DNA of 64,000 bases from Flavobacterium subsaxonicum WB 4.1-42 = DSM 21790. Lineage in GTDB: Bacteria; Bacteroidota; Bacteroidia; Flavobacteriales; Flavobacteriaceae. Positions 53,852-62,500 of the stretch are shown here, one piece after another. Made by a program: the position numbers and the translations under genes. Every line of letters starts with the position of its first letter. Positions within the stretch are counted from its first letter, which is position 1. The DNA lies in the NCBI RefSeq assembly GCF_000422725.1, contig NZ_AUGP01000029.1, positions 114,683-178,682 on the forward strand. Direction: 5' to 3'. The notes below the pieces were generated by a model. That model was not told where the DNA came from. It made no database searches and saw only the letters and a program-made list of their open reading frames with translations.

Positions 53852-54913
53852 ATGAAGAAAAAGAAACTGCTCGCCCTGTTGCTCCTTATACAAATTATAC
53901 TGGTTAATGTGCTTTCTTTTTTTCCTGAGTTTGTAGAAAATTATTACAGTAATGGGCTATACCCCTACATATCGCACGCGTCACGCATTATTTTCGGGTG
54001 GATCGGCTTTTCTGTTGGCGATGTAATTTACGGCATTGTAATTTTTATGGCATTGCGATGGTTCTGGATGCGCCGAAAAACCTGGCGCCGCGACTATAAG
54101 TACAACCTTATAACTATGGCAGCCTGCTTTTCTGTAATATACTTTATGTTCAATTTTTTATGGGCCATGAACTACCGCCGTGTACCGCTTCATAAAAAAA
54201 TGGCTATAGAAAAAGACTATACACCTGCCCAGTTAGTTGCCTTTACCTTAAAACTTATAGATAAGACCAATGCCATGCATGCCGCTTTGCAAAAAAACGA
54301 CAGCCTTAAAGTGGTTAGCCCTTATTCTAATACAGAAATTTATAGCCATACCCTTAACGGATACACCAACCTGGCAAAAGAGCTGCCTTATTTTAAATAC
54401 GAGCGCGAGAGCATAAAATCGTCGTTAATTAGTGTGCCGTTATCTTATATGGGGTTTGGCGGGTACCTAAACCCGTTTACTAACGAGGCACAGGTTAACA
54501 GCGAATTGCCCAAGTACAACCTGCCTACCACCGCCTGCCACGAAATGGCGCACCAGCTGGGCTATGCCAGCGAGAGTGAAGCTAACTTTATAGGTTTTAT
54601 GGCATCTGTGAAGAGTAACGATCTTTATTTTAAGTACTCCGGCTATTCGTTTGCGCTTAAGTACTGCTTAAGGAATATTGCCAAGTTCGACGAGGCCAAA
54701 GCCAAAAGCCTGGTACCGCTTATTAGAAAAGGGGTGCGCGAAAACTTTAAAGAAAGTGAGGCTTTCGGAAAAAAATACGATTCTTTTATAGAAGATATTT
54801 TTGAATATATTTATGATAATTACCTAAAGATCAATCAGCAAAAAGACGGCATGGAGGCTTATAGCAAGTTTACCGGCCTTATGATTAATTACTACAAGGA
54901 TAAAGAATTGTAA
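53852..54913 (+). CDS. DUF3810 membrane protein with HExxH motif
   Basis: The product has 353 residues from the ATG at 53852 (MKKKKLLALLLLIQIILVN); the open frame extends further upstream but overlaps the divergent 2Fe-2S gene. About three membrane segments lie in the first ~120 residues. The soluble part contains TACHEMAHQLGYASESEANFIGFMA, an HExxH zinc-metallopeptidase motif with a downstream Glu pattern, and PYISHASRIIFGWIGFSVGD near the start. These fit DUF3810. A membrane-bound peptidase is plausible but unproven. The sigma-factor gene begins 41 bp downstream. Confidence 0.9.
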   Translation: MKKKKLLALLLLIQIILVNVLSFFPEFVENYYSNGLYPYISHASRIIFGWIGFSVGDVIYGIVIFMALRWFWMRRKTWRRDYKYNLITMAACFSVIYFMFNFLWAMNYRRVPLHKKMAIEKDYTPAQLVAFTLKLIDKTNAMHAALQKNDSLKVVSPYSNTEIYSHTLNGYTNLAKELPYFKYERESIKSSLISVPLSYMGFGGYLNPFTNEAQVNSELPKYNLPTTACHEMAHQLGYASESEANFIGFMASVKSNDLYFKYSGYSFALKYCLRNIAKFDEAKAKSLVPLIRKGVRENFKESEAFGKKYDSFIEDIFEYIYDNYLKINQQKDGMEAYSKFTGLMINYYKDKEL

Positions 54914-54954
54914 TGTACCTGTAACATTTTAGGATGTTTATATACTAATGCTCT

Positions 54955-55449
54955 ATGAGTTCATCTATCGAAAGGTCGTTTGTACAACAGCTTCAGGAAA
55001 ATCAAAACCTGATACACAAAATTTGCAGGCTCTACACTAACAATGAAGATGCCCACAAAGACCTTTTTCAGGAAATTACCATTCAGCTCTGGAAAGCCTT
55101 TCCGCAATTTAGGGGCGAAGCCAAATTTACTACCTGGGCGTACAGGGTTGCCCTTAATACCGCCATTACCCTGTACCGCAAAAAAACGCGTACCATTAAT
55201 ACTATCGAGTTTGATAGTAAACTGCACCGCTTTAACCAGGACGAATACAACTACGAAGAAGAAGAGCATATTAAATTGCTCTACCAGGCCGTACAGCAGC
55301 TTAACGATATAGAAAAAGCACTGGTTTTTATGTACCTGGAAGATAAAGATTATACAGAGATAGCACAAACCCTGGGTATTAGCGAGGTTAACGCCCGCGT
55401 TAAAATGAACAGGATTAAAGGCAAACTAAAAACTATTATAAATCCGTAA
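54955..55449 (+). CDS. ECF-type RNA polymerase sigma factor
   Basis: The 164-residue sigma-70 family member has region 2 (NEDAHKDLFQEITIQLWKAFPQFRGEAKFTTWAYRVALNTAITLYRK) and region 4 (LNDIEKALVFMYLEDKDYTEIAQTLGISEVNARVKMNRIKGKL). Regions 1 and 3 are lacking, as in ECF factors. It is followed 8 bp later by a membrane protein gene that could be its anti-sigma factor and then by a TraB/GumN gene, in one probable operon. Confidence 0.94.
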   Translation: MSSSIERSFVQQLQENQNLIHKICRLYTNNEDAHKDLFQEITIQLWKAFPQFRGEAKFTTWAYRVALNTAITLYRKKTRTINTIEFDSKLHRFNQDEYNYEEEEHIKLLYQAVQQLNDIEKALVFMYLEDKDYTEIAQTLGISEVNARVKMNRIKGKLKTIINP

Positions 55450-55457
55450 AGGGGAAT

Positions 55458-56099
55458 ATGGACGAATTAGATAAATTAAAAAACCACTGGAAGCAAAACG
55501 AGCCCAGCTTTCCGCAAGTTTCTGAAAAAGAAATTTACGGCATGCTGCATAAAAAATCGTCTTCTATTGTAAAATGGATATTGGTTATAAGCATACTTGA
55601 GTTTTTACTGCAAGTAAGCCTTACCGTTTTATTAAAAGATAATACCAATACACAGTCTTTTAATACACCAAGTATAGACTACCTTACACTACCCATGACG
55701 CTTATTGGCTATGGCATAATATTGTATTTTGTGTACGTATTTTATATACGCTACAAGAAAATAACGGTTACAGACAATGTTAAGAATTTAATGCAAAGCA
55801 TTTTAAAAACAAGAAAAGCGGTATCTACCTATATTTATGTAAATCTTGCCTATGTAGTGGTTAGTGCTATAGTTATTGTTTTTGTAATGTTTAAAACCGA
55901 TTCCAGGGTATTGGAGGCGGTGCATAAATCTCAGGAACATGGCAATGCGCTTGCCTTTTACCTTACTGCTTTTTTATTCATATTTGTTTTAGTAGGTATA
56001 TTTATATTGTTGGTATGGCTGTTTTACAAATTAATTTATGGATTTTTGTTACGCCGACTGCATAAAAACTACGAAGAACTTAAGAAATTAGACTTTTAA
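55458..56099 (+). CDS. Membrane protein, candidate anti-sigma factor
   Basis: The product has 213 residues. The N-terminus (residues 1-35, MDELDKLKNHWKQNEPSFPQVSEKEIYGMLHKK) is soluble and charged. It is followed by membrane segments near residues 39-60, 75-97, 118-140 and 165-190. No family is named with confidence, and the zinc anti-sigma motif HxxxCxxC is absent. The position directly after the ECF sigma gene and the DEL-x-x-LKNHW-type start make an anti-sigma role plausible. The TraB/GumN gene starts 4 bp later. Confidence 0.82.
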   Translation: MDELDKLKNHWKQNEPSFPQVSEKEIYGMLHKKSSSIVKWILVISILEFLLQVSLTVLLKDNTNTQSFNTPSIDYLTLPMTLIGYGIILYFVYVFYIRYKKITVTDNVKNLMQSILKTRKAVSTYIYVNLAYVVVSAIVIVFVMFKTDSRVLEAVHKSQEHGNALAFYLTAFLFIFVLVGIFILLVWLFYKLIYGFLLRRLHKNYEELKKLDF

Positions 56100-56103
56100 A
56101 CTT

Positions 56104-56985
56104 ATGAAAAAATTACTCTTTACGGTCTTTGGCCTTTTGATAGCATTATCTGCCAGCGCTCAAAAATCAACTGATGCCGCTCCTCAAAAATTAGACAAGG
56201 GCCTGCTTTGGAAGATTACGGGCAAAGGCATCTCTAAACCATCTTATTTGTTGGGTACGCTGCATGCAACCTGCAATCTTGTGTTAGACGATAATATACT
56301 TACTGCTTTAGATAACACCCAACAGCTCTATTTGGAACTGGATATGGACGACCCCAACCTGCAAACCCACTTAATGGCAGGCATGAAAATGAAGAATGAT
56401 GTTAAAATGAGCAGCCTTGCCAAACCCGAAGAGTATGCTAAGGTAGATGCCTTTTTAAAAGCTACTTTGGGCTACCCTGTACAGGCTGTAGATGGTTTTA
56501 TGCCGTTGCTTGTTACCAGCATGCTGATACCTAAAATGGTTGATTGCGAAATACAATCGGTTGAAGGAGATTTAATTAAATATACCCAAGACCAGCAGGA
56601 GCAAATTTACGGCCTTGAAACAGTAGAAGACCAGCTTGCCGTGTTTGATGCTGTACCATATACAGAGCAAATGGCCGAGCTTGTTAAAACAGCTAATGAT
56701 AACATGGCTGCCAGCAAACTTGAGCTGCAAAGGATTATGACGCTTTACAAAGAAAAAGACCTTAACGCTATTTATAATTTTACTTTGCAGGAAGGCAGCC
56801 CAATGTTTGCCAAACACATTGAGACCTTTTTAAACAATCGTAATAAAAACTGGGTGCCTAAAATAGAGGCAGTAGCAAAAGCAAAACCTACGTTGTTTGC
56901 TCTGGGTGCGGCCCACCTGCCGGGAGAGAATGGTGTTATAATGCTGTTACGTAAAAAAGGCTACAAAGTAGAAGTTGTAAAATAA
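56104..56985 (+). CDS. TraB/GumN family exported protein
   Basis: The product has 293 residues with signal peptide KKLLFTVFGLLIALSASAQ. The TraB/GumN signatures are YLLGTLHATCNL near the start and ALGAAHLPGENGVIMLLRKKGYKVE at the end. These carry the G-x-x-H motifs that align with the TIKI/erythromycin-esterase-like metal-dependent fold. Members are thought to be periplasmic metallo-hydrolases or proteases; the substrate is unknown. It is the last gene of the sigma-factor operon and ends just before a terminator. Confidence 0.92.
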   Translation: MKKLLFTVFGLLIALSASAQKSTDAAPQKLDKGLLWKITGKGISKPSYLLGTLHATCNLVLDDNILTALDNTQQLYLELDMDDPNLQTHLMAGMKMKNDVKMSSLAKPEEYAKVDAFLKATLGYPVQAVDGFMPLLVTSMLIPKMVDCEIQSVEGDLIKYTQDQQEQIYGLETVEDQLAVFDAVPYTEQMAELVKTANDNMAASKLELQRIMTLYKEKDLNAIYNFTLQEGSPMFAKHIETFLNNRNKNWVPKIEAVAKAKPTLFALGAAHLPGENGVIMLLRKKGYKVEVVK

Positions 56986-56992
56986 GAACACA

Positions 56993-57019
56993 AAAAAAAG
57001 AGGCTCAGGCCTCTTTTTT
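56993..57019. terminator. Bidirectional terminator between the TraB/GumN gene and the acyltransferase gene
   Basis: AAAAGAGGC (56996-57004) pairs with GCCTCTTTT (57009-57017), with A and T runs on both sides, between convergent genes. Confidence 0.82.
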
Positions 57020-57021
57020 TT

Positions 57022-57825
57022 TTAGTAGTTCCACTGGCGTTGTTTGTTGAGTTCTTCCTGTGCGTCTAATATCTCGTTTGGTATAACCTTTAAAAAAGAT
57101 GGGTGCTGCTCTATGGCATACTCAATCTTTTCTATTATTTCTTCGATGGTTTCGTTATCATAATCAATATCAAGTGGCTCTTTTATAATAAACGATTGCA
57201 GTATGCCCTTCTTTTTAAGGCGTAGCCCCTTTTTGTCGAAAGACCGGCGAAAGCCATCTATAACAATAGGCACTACAATAGGTTTGTGCTTTTTAATAAT
57301 ATGGGCCGTACCTTTCCTTATAGGTTTAAAGGGTTTTGTTGTACCCTGAGGGAAGGTTATTACCCAACCATCCTCCAGTGCTATTCGTATATTTTCGGTA
57401 TCGTTGGGGTTAACCTCGCGCTGCACATCCTGCCCTTTTGCCCTCCAGGTCCGCTCTACCGTAATCGCCCCGGCATACGATAGTATTCGCGGCAGCCAAC
57501 CCTCTTTCATGGTTTCTTTAGCCGCTACATAATAAATATTAAGCTTGGGGTTCCAGAGGTAGCCAATGTTGTTTATATTGTCTTCACGCCCTTTAAGGCT
57601 GGCGTTAAATACATGAAACATAGCCACCACATCGGCAAAATAAGTCTGGTGGTTAGATATAAACAGTACGTTGGTTTGCGGCAATGCCCTTATAATTTCA
57701 GACCCATCTATTTTTAAGTGGTTAAACCCCCTGTAACGGCGGTGTGTAAGTGCCCCAAAAATGCGAATGAGCCATCTTTTAAGGAAGAGTATATGACCAA
57801 AGGGATTTTTCTTAAATAAGCCCAT
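57022..57825 (-). CDS. 1-acyl-glycerol-3-phosphate acyltransferase (PlsC-like)
   Basis: The product has 267 residues from the ATG at 57825 (MGLFKKNPFGHILFLKRW); the open frame reaches seven codons further up. The catalytic HX4D box is NHQTYFAD, and the phosphate-binding box FPQGTTK corresponds to FPEGTR. Membrane association is expected through the hydrophobic N-terminal region. PlsC-type enzymes add the second acyl chain to make phosphatidic acid, although the exact acyl acceptor is not certain from the sequence. The NUDIX gene lies upstream on the same strand. Confidence 0.92.
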   Translation of the reverse strand: MGLFKKNPFGHILFLKRWLIRIFGALTHRRYRGFNHLKIDGSEIIRALPQTNVLFISNHQTYFADVVAMFHVFNASLKGREDNINNIGYLWNPKLNIYYVAAKETMKEGWLPRILSYAGAITVERTWRAKGQDVQREVNPNDTENIRIALEDGWVITFPQGTTKPFKPIRKGTAHIIKKHKPIVVPIVIDGFRRSFDKKGLRLKKKGILQSFIIKEPLDIDYDNETIEEIIEKIEYAIEQHPSFLKVIPNEILDAQEELNKQRQWNY

Positions 57826-57864
57826 AATAATAGCAAAGTAAAGCACAAACTTACAAAAAGCATA

Positions 57865-58506
57865 TTATTCGAGCGCTATTTTTATCGTTTCTTTAAGTTC
57901 GCTCAACATCATGGCTGTTGCACCCCAAACTATATGCTCTTCAACCTTAAAAGCAGGTACAAGAACTTCCGCCTGGTAAGATGTTTTCATACATGTGTTA
58001 ATGATGATAGAATCGTCTAAAAAAACATCCAGGGGCAGTTCTATAAGCTGAGCTACTTCGGCCGGATTCGGGTTAAAAACTGGCTGTGTTAAGCAAAAGC
58101 CCAAAAACGGAAATACCATAAAATTACTCGGCGGTATGTAAATTTCGGTAAACGGCATAACCACATCAATATCCTGCGGCAGTATACCTATCTCTTCATG
58201 CGTTTCGCGCAGGGCAGTTGCAGCCAGGTCTTTATCAAACACTTCTGCCTTTCCTCCCGGAAACGATATTTGCGCCGAGTGAATACCCGGATACGTATTG
58301 CGCTTTATAAGCATTAAGTGCGCATGATTGTCTTTAGGGTAAAACAGCATCATAACAGCCGACTTTCGTGGCTTGTATTTGCTGTAATCTTCCATCTGCA
58401 AGGTTTGCTGCCGCTCTAAAGGGGCCATTTTAATGTGGGCATTTACTGCCGGTAGCTGCTGATTTAGTATTTTTGGGATATATTTTGTAAATTCGGAAAA
58501 AAGCAT
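57865..58506 (-). CDS. NUDIX hydrolase, CoA pyrophosphatase type
   Basis: The product has 213 residues. The Nudix box GGKAEVFDKDLAATALRETHEEIGI fits the G-x5-E-x7-REUXEEXGU pattern. The preceding YPGIHSAQISFPGG is the typical CoA-diphosphatase (NudL/PCD1-like) motif, and PLERQQTLQMEDYSKYKPRKSAVMMLFYP precedes it. It would hydrolyse CoA or acyl-CoA at the diphosphate bond. The distance to the acyltransferase gene is 39 bp, so cotranscription is possible. Confidence 0.94.
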   Translation of the reverse strand: MLFSEFTKYIPKILNQQLPAVNAHIKMAPLERQQTLQMEDYSKYKPRKSAVMMLFYPKDNHAHLMLIKRNTYPGIHSAQISFPGGKAEVFDKDLAATALRETHEEIGILPQDIDVVMPFTEIYIPPSNFMVFPFLGFCLTQPVFNPNPAEVAQLIELPLDVFLDDSIIINTCMKTSYQAEVLVPAFKVEEHIVWGATAMMLSELKETIKIALE

Positions 58507-58567
58507 CTTCAGGATTATAATCTATAACCCTAAAGGTACTTAAAAAATGCATTAAAAAGTAAAACAC

Positions 58568-59011
58568 ATGTTTAGCAAAGCAGAAGCGCAACAAATGAAA
58601 AAAGAGTTCTGGACATCTTTTGCAGAGGCCTACCCCCGCAAATGGATGTTGTATGACACTAAAATAAAAGATGTAACCTTTAAATTTTATATAGATAATA
58701 AAAAGGCACAGGTTATGCTGGAAATTGAACCCAAGGACGATGAAAAGCGTAAGATATATTTTGAAAAAATAGAATCGCTTAAAAGCATATTGCACGAAGA
58801 GTTTTTGCCCGAGGCTATTTTTGAAAAAGACTATTACCTGGAAACCGGCAAAGCCGTAAGCCGCATTTGGGTAGAGCTTATCGGTATTAGCCTTTATAAT
58901 ATGGCGAGCTGGGCAATGATATTTAGGTTTTTTAGCATAAATATGGATGCCTTTGAACGCTTTTTCTACGAGTATGAAGATTATATAAAAGACCTTGAAA
59001 TAAACACATAA
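58568..59011 (+). CDS. DUF4268 protein
   Basis: The product has 147 residues. The family pattern is clear: KAEAQQMKKEFWTSFAEAYPRKWMLYDTKIKDVTFKFYIDNKKAQVMLEI, EEFLPEAIFEKDYYLETGKAVSRIWVEL and FERFFYEYEDYI. There is no signal peptide or membrane segment. DUF4268 is sometimes found joined to restriction or DNA-associated domains, but this standalone form has no such partner and its role is unknown. Its stop codon abuts a C4/G4 terminator that also ends the first of two predicted small RNA units. Confidence 0.88.
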   Translation: MFSKAEAQQMKKEFWTSFAEAYPRKWMLYDTKIKDVTFKFYIDNKKAQVMLEIEPKDDEKRKIYFEKIESLKSILHEEFLPEAIFEKDYYLETGKAVSRIWVELIGISLYNMASWAMIFRFFSINMDAFERFFYEYEDYIKDLEINT

Positions 59012-59037
59012 AAAAATCCCCTATTAGGGGATTTTTT
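59011..59037. terminator. C4/G4 hairpin 1 (after DUF4268; also ends small RNA unit 1)
   Basis: A 12 bp stem AAAAAATCCCCT (59011-59022) pairs with AGGGGATTTTTT (59026-59037) around a 3 nt loop. T runs on both strands make it bidirectional. Confidence 0.85.
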
Positions 59038-59125
59038 AAACTACTCAAAAAGCAAACACTTTCTTTAATTACTTAAAGAACCAAAAACACTACTACTAAA
59101 TAAGAATGGTTGGGAGACAACTATT
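59011..59125 (-). ncRNA. Predicted small RNA unit 1 (about 115 nt)
   Basis: On the minus strand a -33 TTG (59162-59160) and a -7 TATATTTG (59139-59132), 20 bp apart, should start transcription near 59125, and the hairpin at 59011-59037 ends it. No ATG-initiated ORF lies inside. Nine bp upstream of the -33 is the inverted repeat TTGCGG-N5-CCGTAA (59188-59172). The same module recurs once more with identical spacing. This is predicted from sequence only; expression is not known. Confidence 0.5.
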
Positions 59126-59131
59126 CGGTCT

Positions 59132-59188
59132 CAAATATATATTGTAATTTATTTATAAGCAATTTTTAGCCTTACGGGAAATCCGCAA
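59132..59188 (-). promoter_or_regulatory. Promoter and operator-like inverted repeat of small RNA unit 1
   Basis: TTGCGG-ATTTC-CCGTAA (59188-59172), 9 bp, TTG (59162-59160), 20 bp, TATATTTG (59139-59132), all on the minus strand. Confidence 0.55.
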
Positions 59189-59212
59189 TTAACATTTGGC
59201 CATAAAATAAAA

Positions 59213-59235
59213 AAATCCCCTGTAAAAGGGGATTT
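59213..59235 (-). terminator. C4/G4 hairpin 2
   Basis: AAATCCCC (59213-59220) pairs with GGGGATTT (59228-59235), followed on the minus strand by T residues. It ends the predicted small RNA unit 2. Confidence 0.78.
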
Positions 59236-59408
59236 AAAAACTAACACTATTAAATTGTTCCGTTCTTCAATTTTAAAATAGTATCCTCCAGGAAAATTAC
59301 CTCTTTACACCTAAAGCGGTAAGCACACACTAAAACACACACCCGGCTGTAATAACTATAACTAAAATTGTAAGCAATTAATAGTTAGATGTGGGGGTTA
59401 TGTTAGTT
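59213..59408 (-). ncRNA. Predicted small RNA unit 2 (about 195 nt)
   Basis: On the minus strand a -33 TTG (59445-59443) and a -7 TACATTTA (59422-59415, one mismatch) 20 bp apart predict a start near 59408, with the hairpin at 59213-59235 as end. No ATG-initiated ORF occurs inside. The same inverted repeat (59471-59455) sits 9 bp upstream, as in unit 1. The transcribed part differs in sequence from unit 1, so the promoter is conserved more than the RNA. Confidence 0.45.
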
Positions 59409-59414
59409 TTGTTG

Positions 59415-59471
59415 TAAATGTATAACACATAATACTTGTAAGCAATTTCTATCATTACGGAAAACCCGCAA
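59415..59471 (-). promoter_or_regulatory. Promoter and operator-like inverted repeat of small RNA unit 2
   Basis: TTGCGG-GTTTT-CCGTAA (59471-59455), 9 bp, TTG (59445-59443), 20 bp, TACATTTA (59422-59415), all on the minus strand. The offset from the first module is 283 bp. Confidence 0.5.
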
Positions 59472-59515
59472 TTAACATAACCCGCCTGCCTGTACGATAA
59501 TCAGGCAAACATGAA

Positions 59516-59542
59516 AAATCCCCTTTAGTAAGAAGGGGATTT
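59516..59542 (-). terminator. C4/G4 hairpin 3, terminator of the T9SS type B gene
   Basis: AAATCCCCTT (59516-59525) pairs with AAGGGGATTT (59533-59542), followed on the minus strand by T residues. It lies 22 bp after the stop of the 59565 gene. Confidence 0.85.
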
Positions 59543-59564
59543 CCATAAGCTAAATTAAACCAGA

Positions 59565-62500
59565 CTATCGCAGCATGGCAAAGTGGCCTTTTAATTCGCG
59601 ACCATCTTCACGAGTAACCACAAACCAGTAATCTGTCGAAGGTAGTTGGATGCCGTTAAGAGTACCGTCCCAACCTCTGGAGGTGGAACCGAACGCGGTT
59701 ATAATCTTACCATACCTGTCCATAATAACAACTTTCATGTGGGGTTCCATTGGAGCATGTTTAATGTTCCAAGTGTCATGAGAGCCATCGCCATTAGGAG
59801 TAAAGTAGTTTGGATAATTTAACAAAACAACTTCTTTATTAACCTGCCCACAACCATGGGCGTCTTTAACATATATATTAAATAAGCCGGTATCAAGACC
59901 TGTAAATACATTAGATGTTTGGTAGGTAACACCATCTAAAGAATATTCAAGATCTGCAGCGCCCTGGGCATGTATTGTAATGGTATTATTATCTTCAGTC
60001 CAGTCTTCAGATTCTATTTTAATAATTTCCGGAGTGTATGATTCTTTAATTTCTACTTCGGCATAACCATCGCAGGTTGTAGTTCCGTAATCTTTTTCAA
60101 CAATTACTGTATACACACCCGGCTCTGTAACAAAAATACTCTGCGTAGTTTCGCCGGTAGACCATAAGTAGCTGCTGTAACCTGCGTTTGCGCTCAGGCC
60201 TAATCGGCTATCGTTACATATAGTACCGGTAGTTGCTATAATTGGCTCCTGGTATTCGCCTACAAAAAGCTTGAATGATGTTACACCATGGCAAAGAGAA
60301 ATTTCGTTATGTATAAGCCTTGCATAAACTACCTGGCCATTGCCTGTACTTGTGTAATATTCCGGCAGTGGGTTAACACCTGTATCGGCATCTTCAAAAG
60401 TTAAGTGATACGTAATGGTATACATTGCGCTATAAAGGCCGTTTAATATACCATCGTTCTGATCTGTTAAATGATACTGATACGTTGCTGCTGTACCGTT
60501 TTCTACGCAAAGCACCATGTCTTCCGGCTGCGTAGCATCGGCAATAGATGGCAGCGTAAGCACATTAAACCACTGCGTAACAATATCGCCACAATCGTTC
60601 TCTATCTGGAAAACATATTCGGCCGGTTCTATGTTAACAAAAATGTTGCTGGCACCATTATCAAAACTAAAAGGCTGGCCATTTTTTTCTATAATTTTAA
60701 ACGATGTAGGCTGACCTGTAATTTCAAGCATAACATCATTAGGGCTACCCACACAAGCAAGAGTATACGCTGTATTAATGCTAAGGCCATCGTTATAATT
60801 AAATTCGCCAAGGCTGCTTACACACATAGAATTATCTGAAGTTGCTGTAGTAAAAGACTCAAACTTTTTAATAACCCTGAATTTACCCTGATAGTTAAGG
60901 TTGTTCCTGGCCGTTAGGTTAACAAGTTTGAGACCCGTTTGTGCAGTAGGTACAGCACCTTCTGTGTAAGGATTGTTGTTGTTACCCGGATGACCCCATG
61001 TACCGGTAATAGGATAATATTTTTGAAGGAAGTAAACAGCACCTTCTGTACCATTGCCGGCATCTGTAACTTTAATAGAGAAACTGCCACAGTTAGGAGT
61101 AAACTCAAAGCCTGTTTGTGGTGGGTGATACCCCTCTACAAAAATTGGAAGTTCGTGTACAATACCACAAACATCTGTAGCTTTAAAGCTGTATTGCCCC
61201 TCTGGCAGGTTACCCATATAAAAATCGCCATTGGCAATTATGTTTTGAGAAACATCTATTGGAAAAGAACCACTGTATGGAGCTGCAGTAATTTGTACCG
61301 AAGTAAGGTCTCCGTTACCACTTTGGTATCTAACAGTACCATAACCTGGTTGGCATCCCGGTAATGTTACTAAATAAAAGTCTTTTTCTACAAAAGCAGG
61401 TACAACTACATTTTTCTCATAAGTAAAGCCGCAATCGTCTGTAAATTCTATTTTGTAAGTACCAATAGGCACATCTAAAATTATAAGTTCGCCATTTGGA
61501 GTAATGCTCGAATCTACATTTACAGAATAACTTGTACTGTAAGTAGCAGGGCCGGTAAGCACACGGGCACTTACAATATTTGCTGCCGGTACGCTTGCGC
61601 TAATTTTTCCGAATACAGAAAAACAACCATTATTAACACCACCTACAGAAGGTTGCGGTTTTTCAAACTCAATTTCTAAGGTAGTGGTAGCTGTCCTGTT
61701 GCAAGAATCTGTTATTGTAACCTCATAAGTACCAAAAGGCACAGTATTAGTAGCGCTGCCATATATAACAGTGCCTAATGTAAAAGGGCCTTGTGGTGTT
61801 GCGTTATACGTAACCGGATTAAACCCTGCAGGCCCGGTAATGTTTACCGTATACGAACCTGTAAACCTGCTGGCAGTTAGCTTAAGGTATTTATTAGCAC
61901 AAGGCGCATCTATAGGTGCAAGTGCAACTTTAATAGACGGATCTATAATTGCCGAATTTTGGTATACTGTACTACAACCATCGGTAACACTAAAATCATA
62001 CGTATAGCTATCTGTTTGTAATCTTGGTACAGTTGTAGTTACTGTTAAAGAGTTAGGGTCTCCGGTAGCAAAATAATCATTAAACTCCATGCTGTTTCCA
62101 GAAATATCCAGGACAGATAATGTGCGGCTAACCGTTAATGGATAGCTTATAGTACCCGATGATGGTGTAATTGTATTTGTTACTGTAATCTGGTCGCAAA
62201 GAGGGCTTAAAGCATCCGGATAAGTAGTATCGCCAATGTTAAGCACTGCATTAATTAACGCTAACGTATATGTTTTTACCTTACCTACTCCACAGCTGTT
62301 AAATACCCTGATTTTGTAAGTACCTGCAGGCAGGCCGTCAAAAACATTTGACGATTGCATAGGTCGTAACTGCGGCCCCCCAATAATTTCTGCCGATGCA
62401 AATGTGCCCGATGTAGTGTTTACAATCACGCTGCCTCCTGTAGCACAATTTTGGTTGCTTGAGGTTACATTAAATACTAATGGAACAATCTGGCTGCCTA

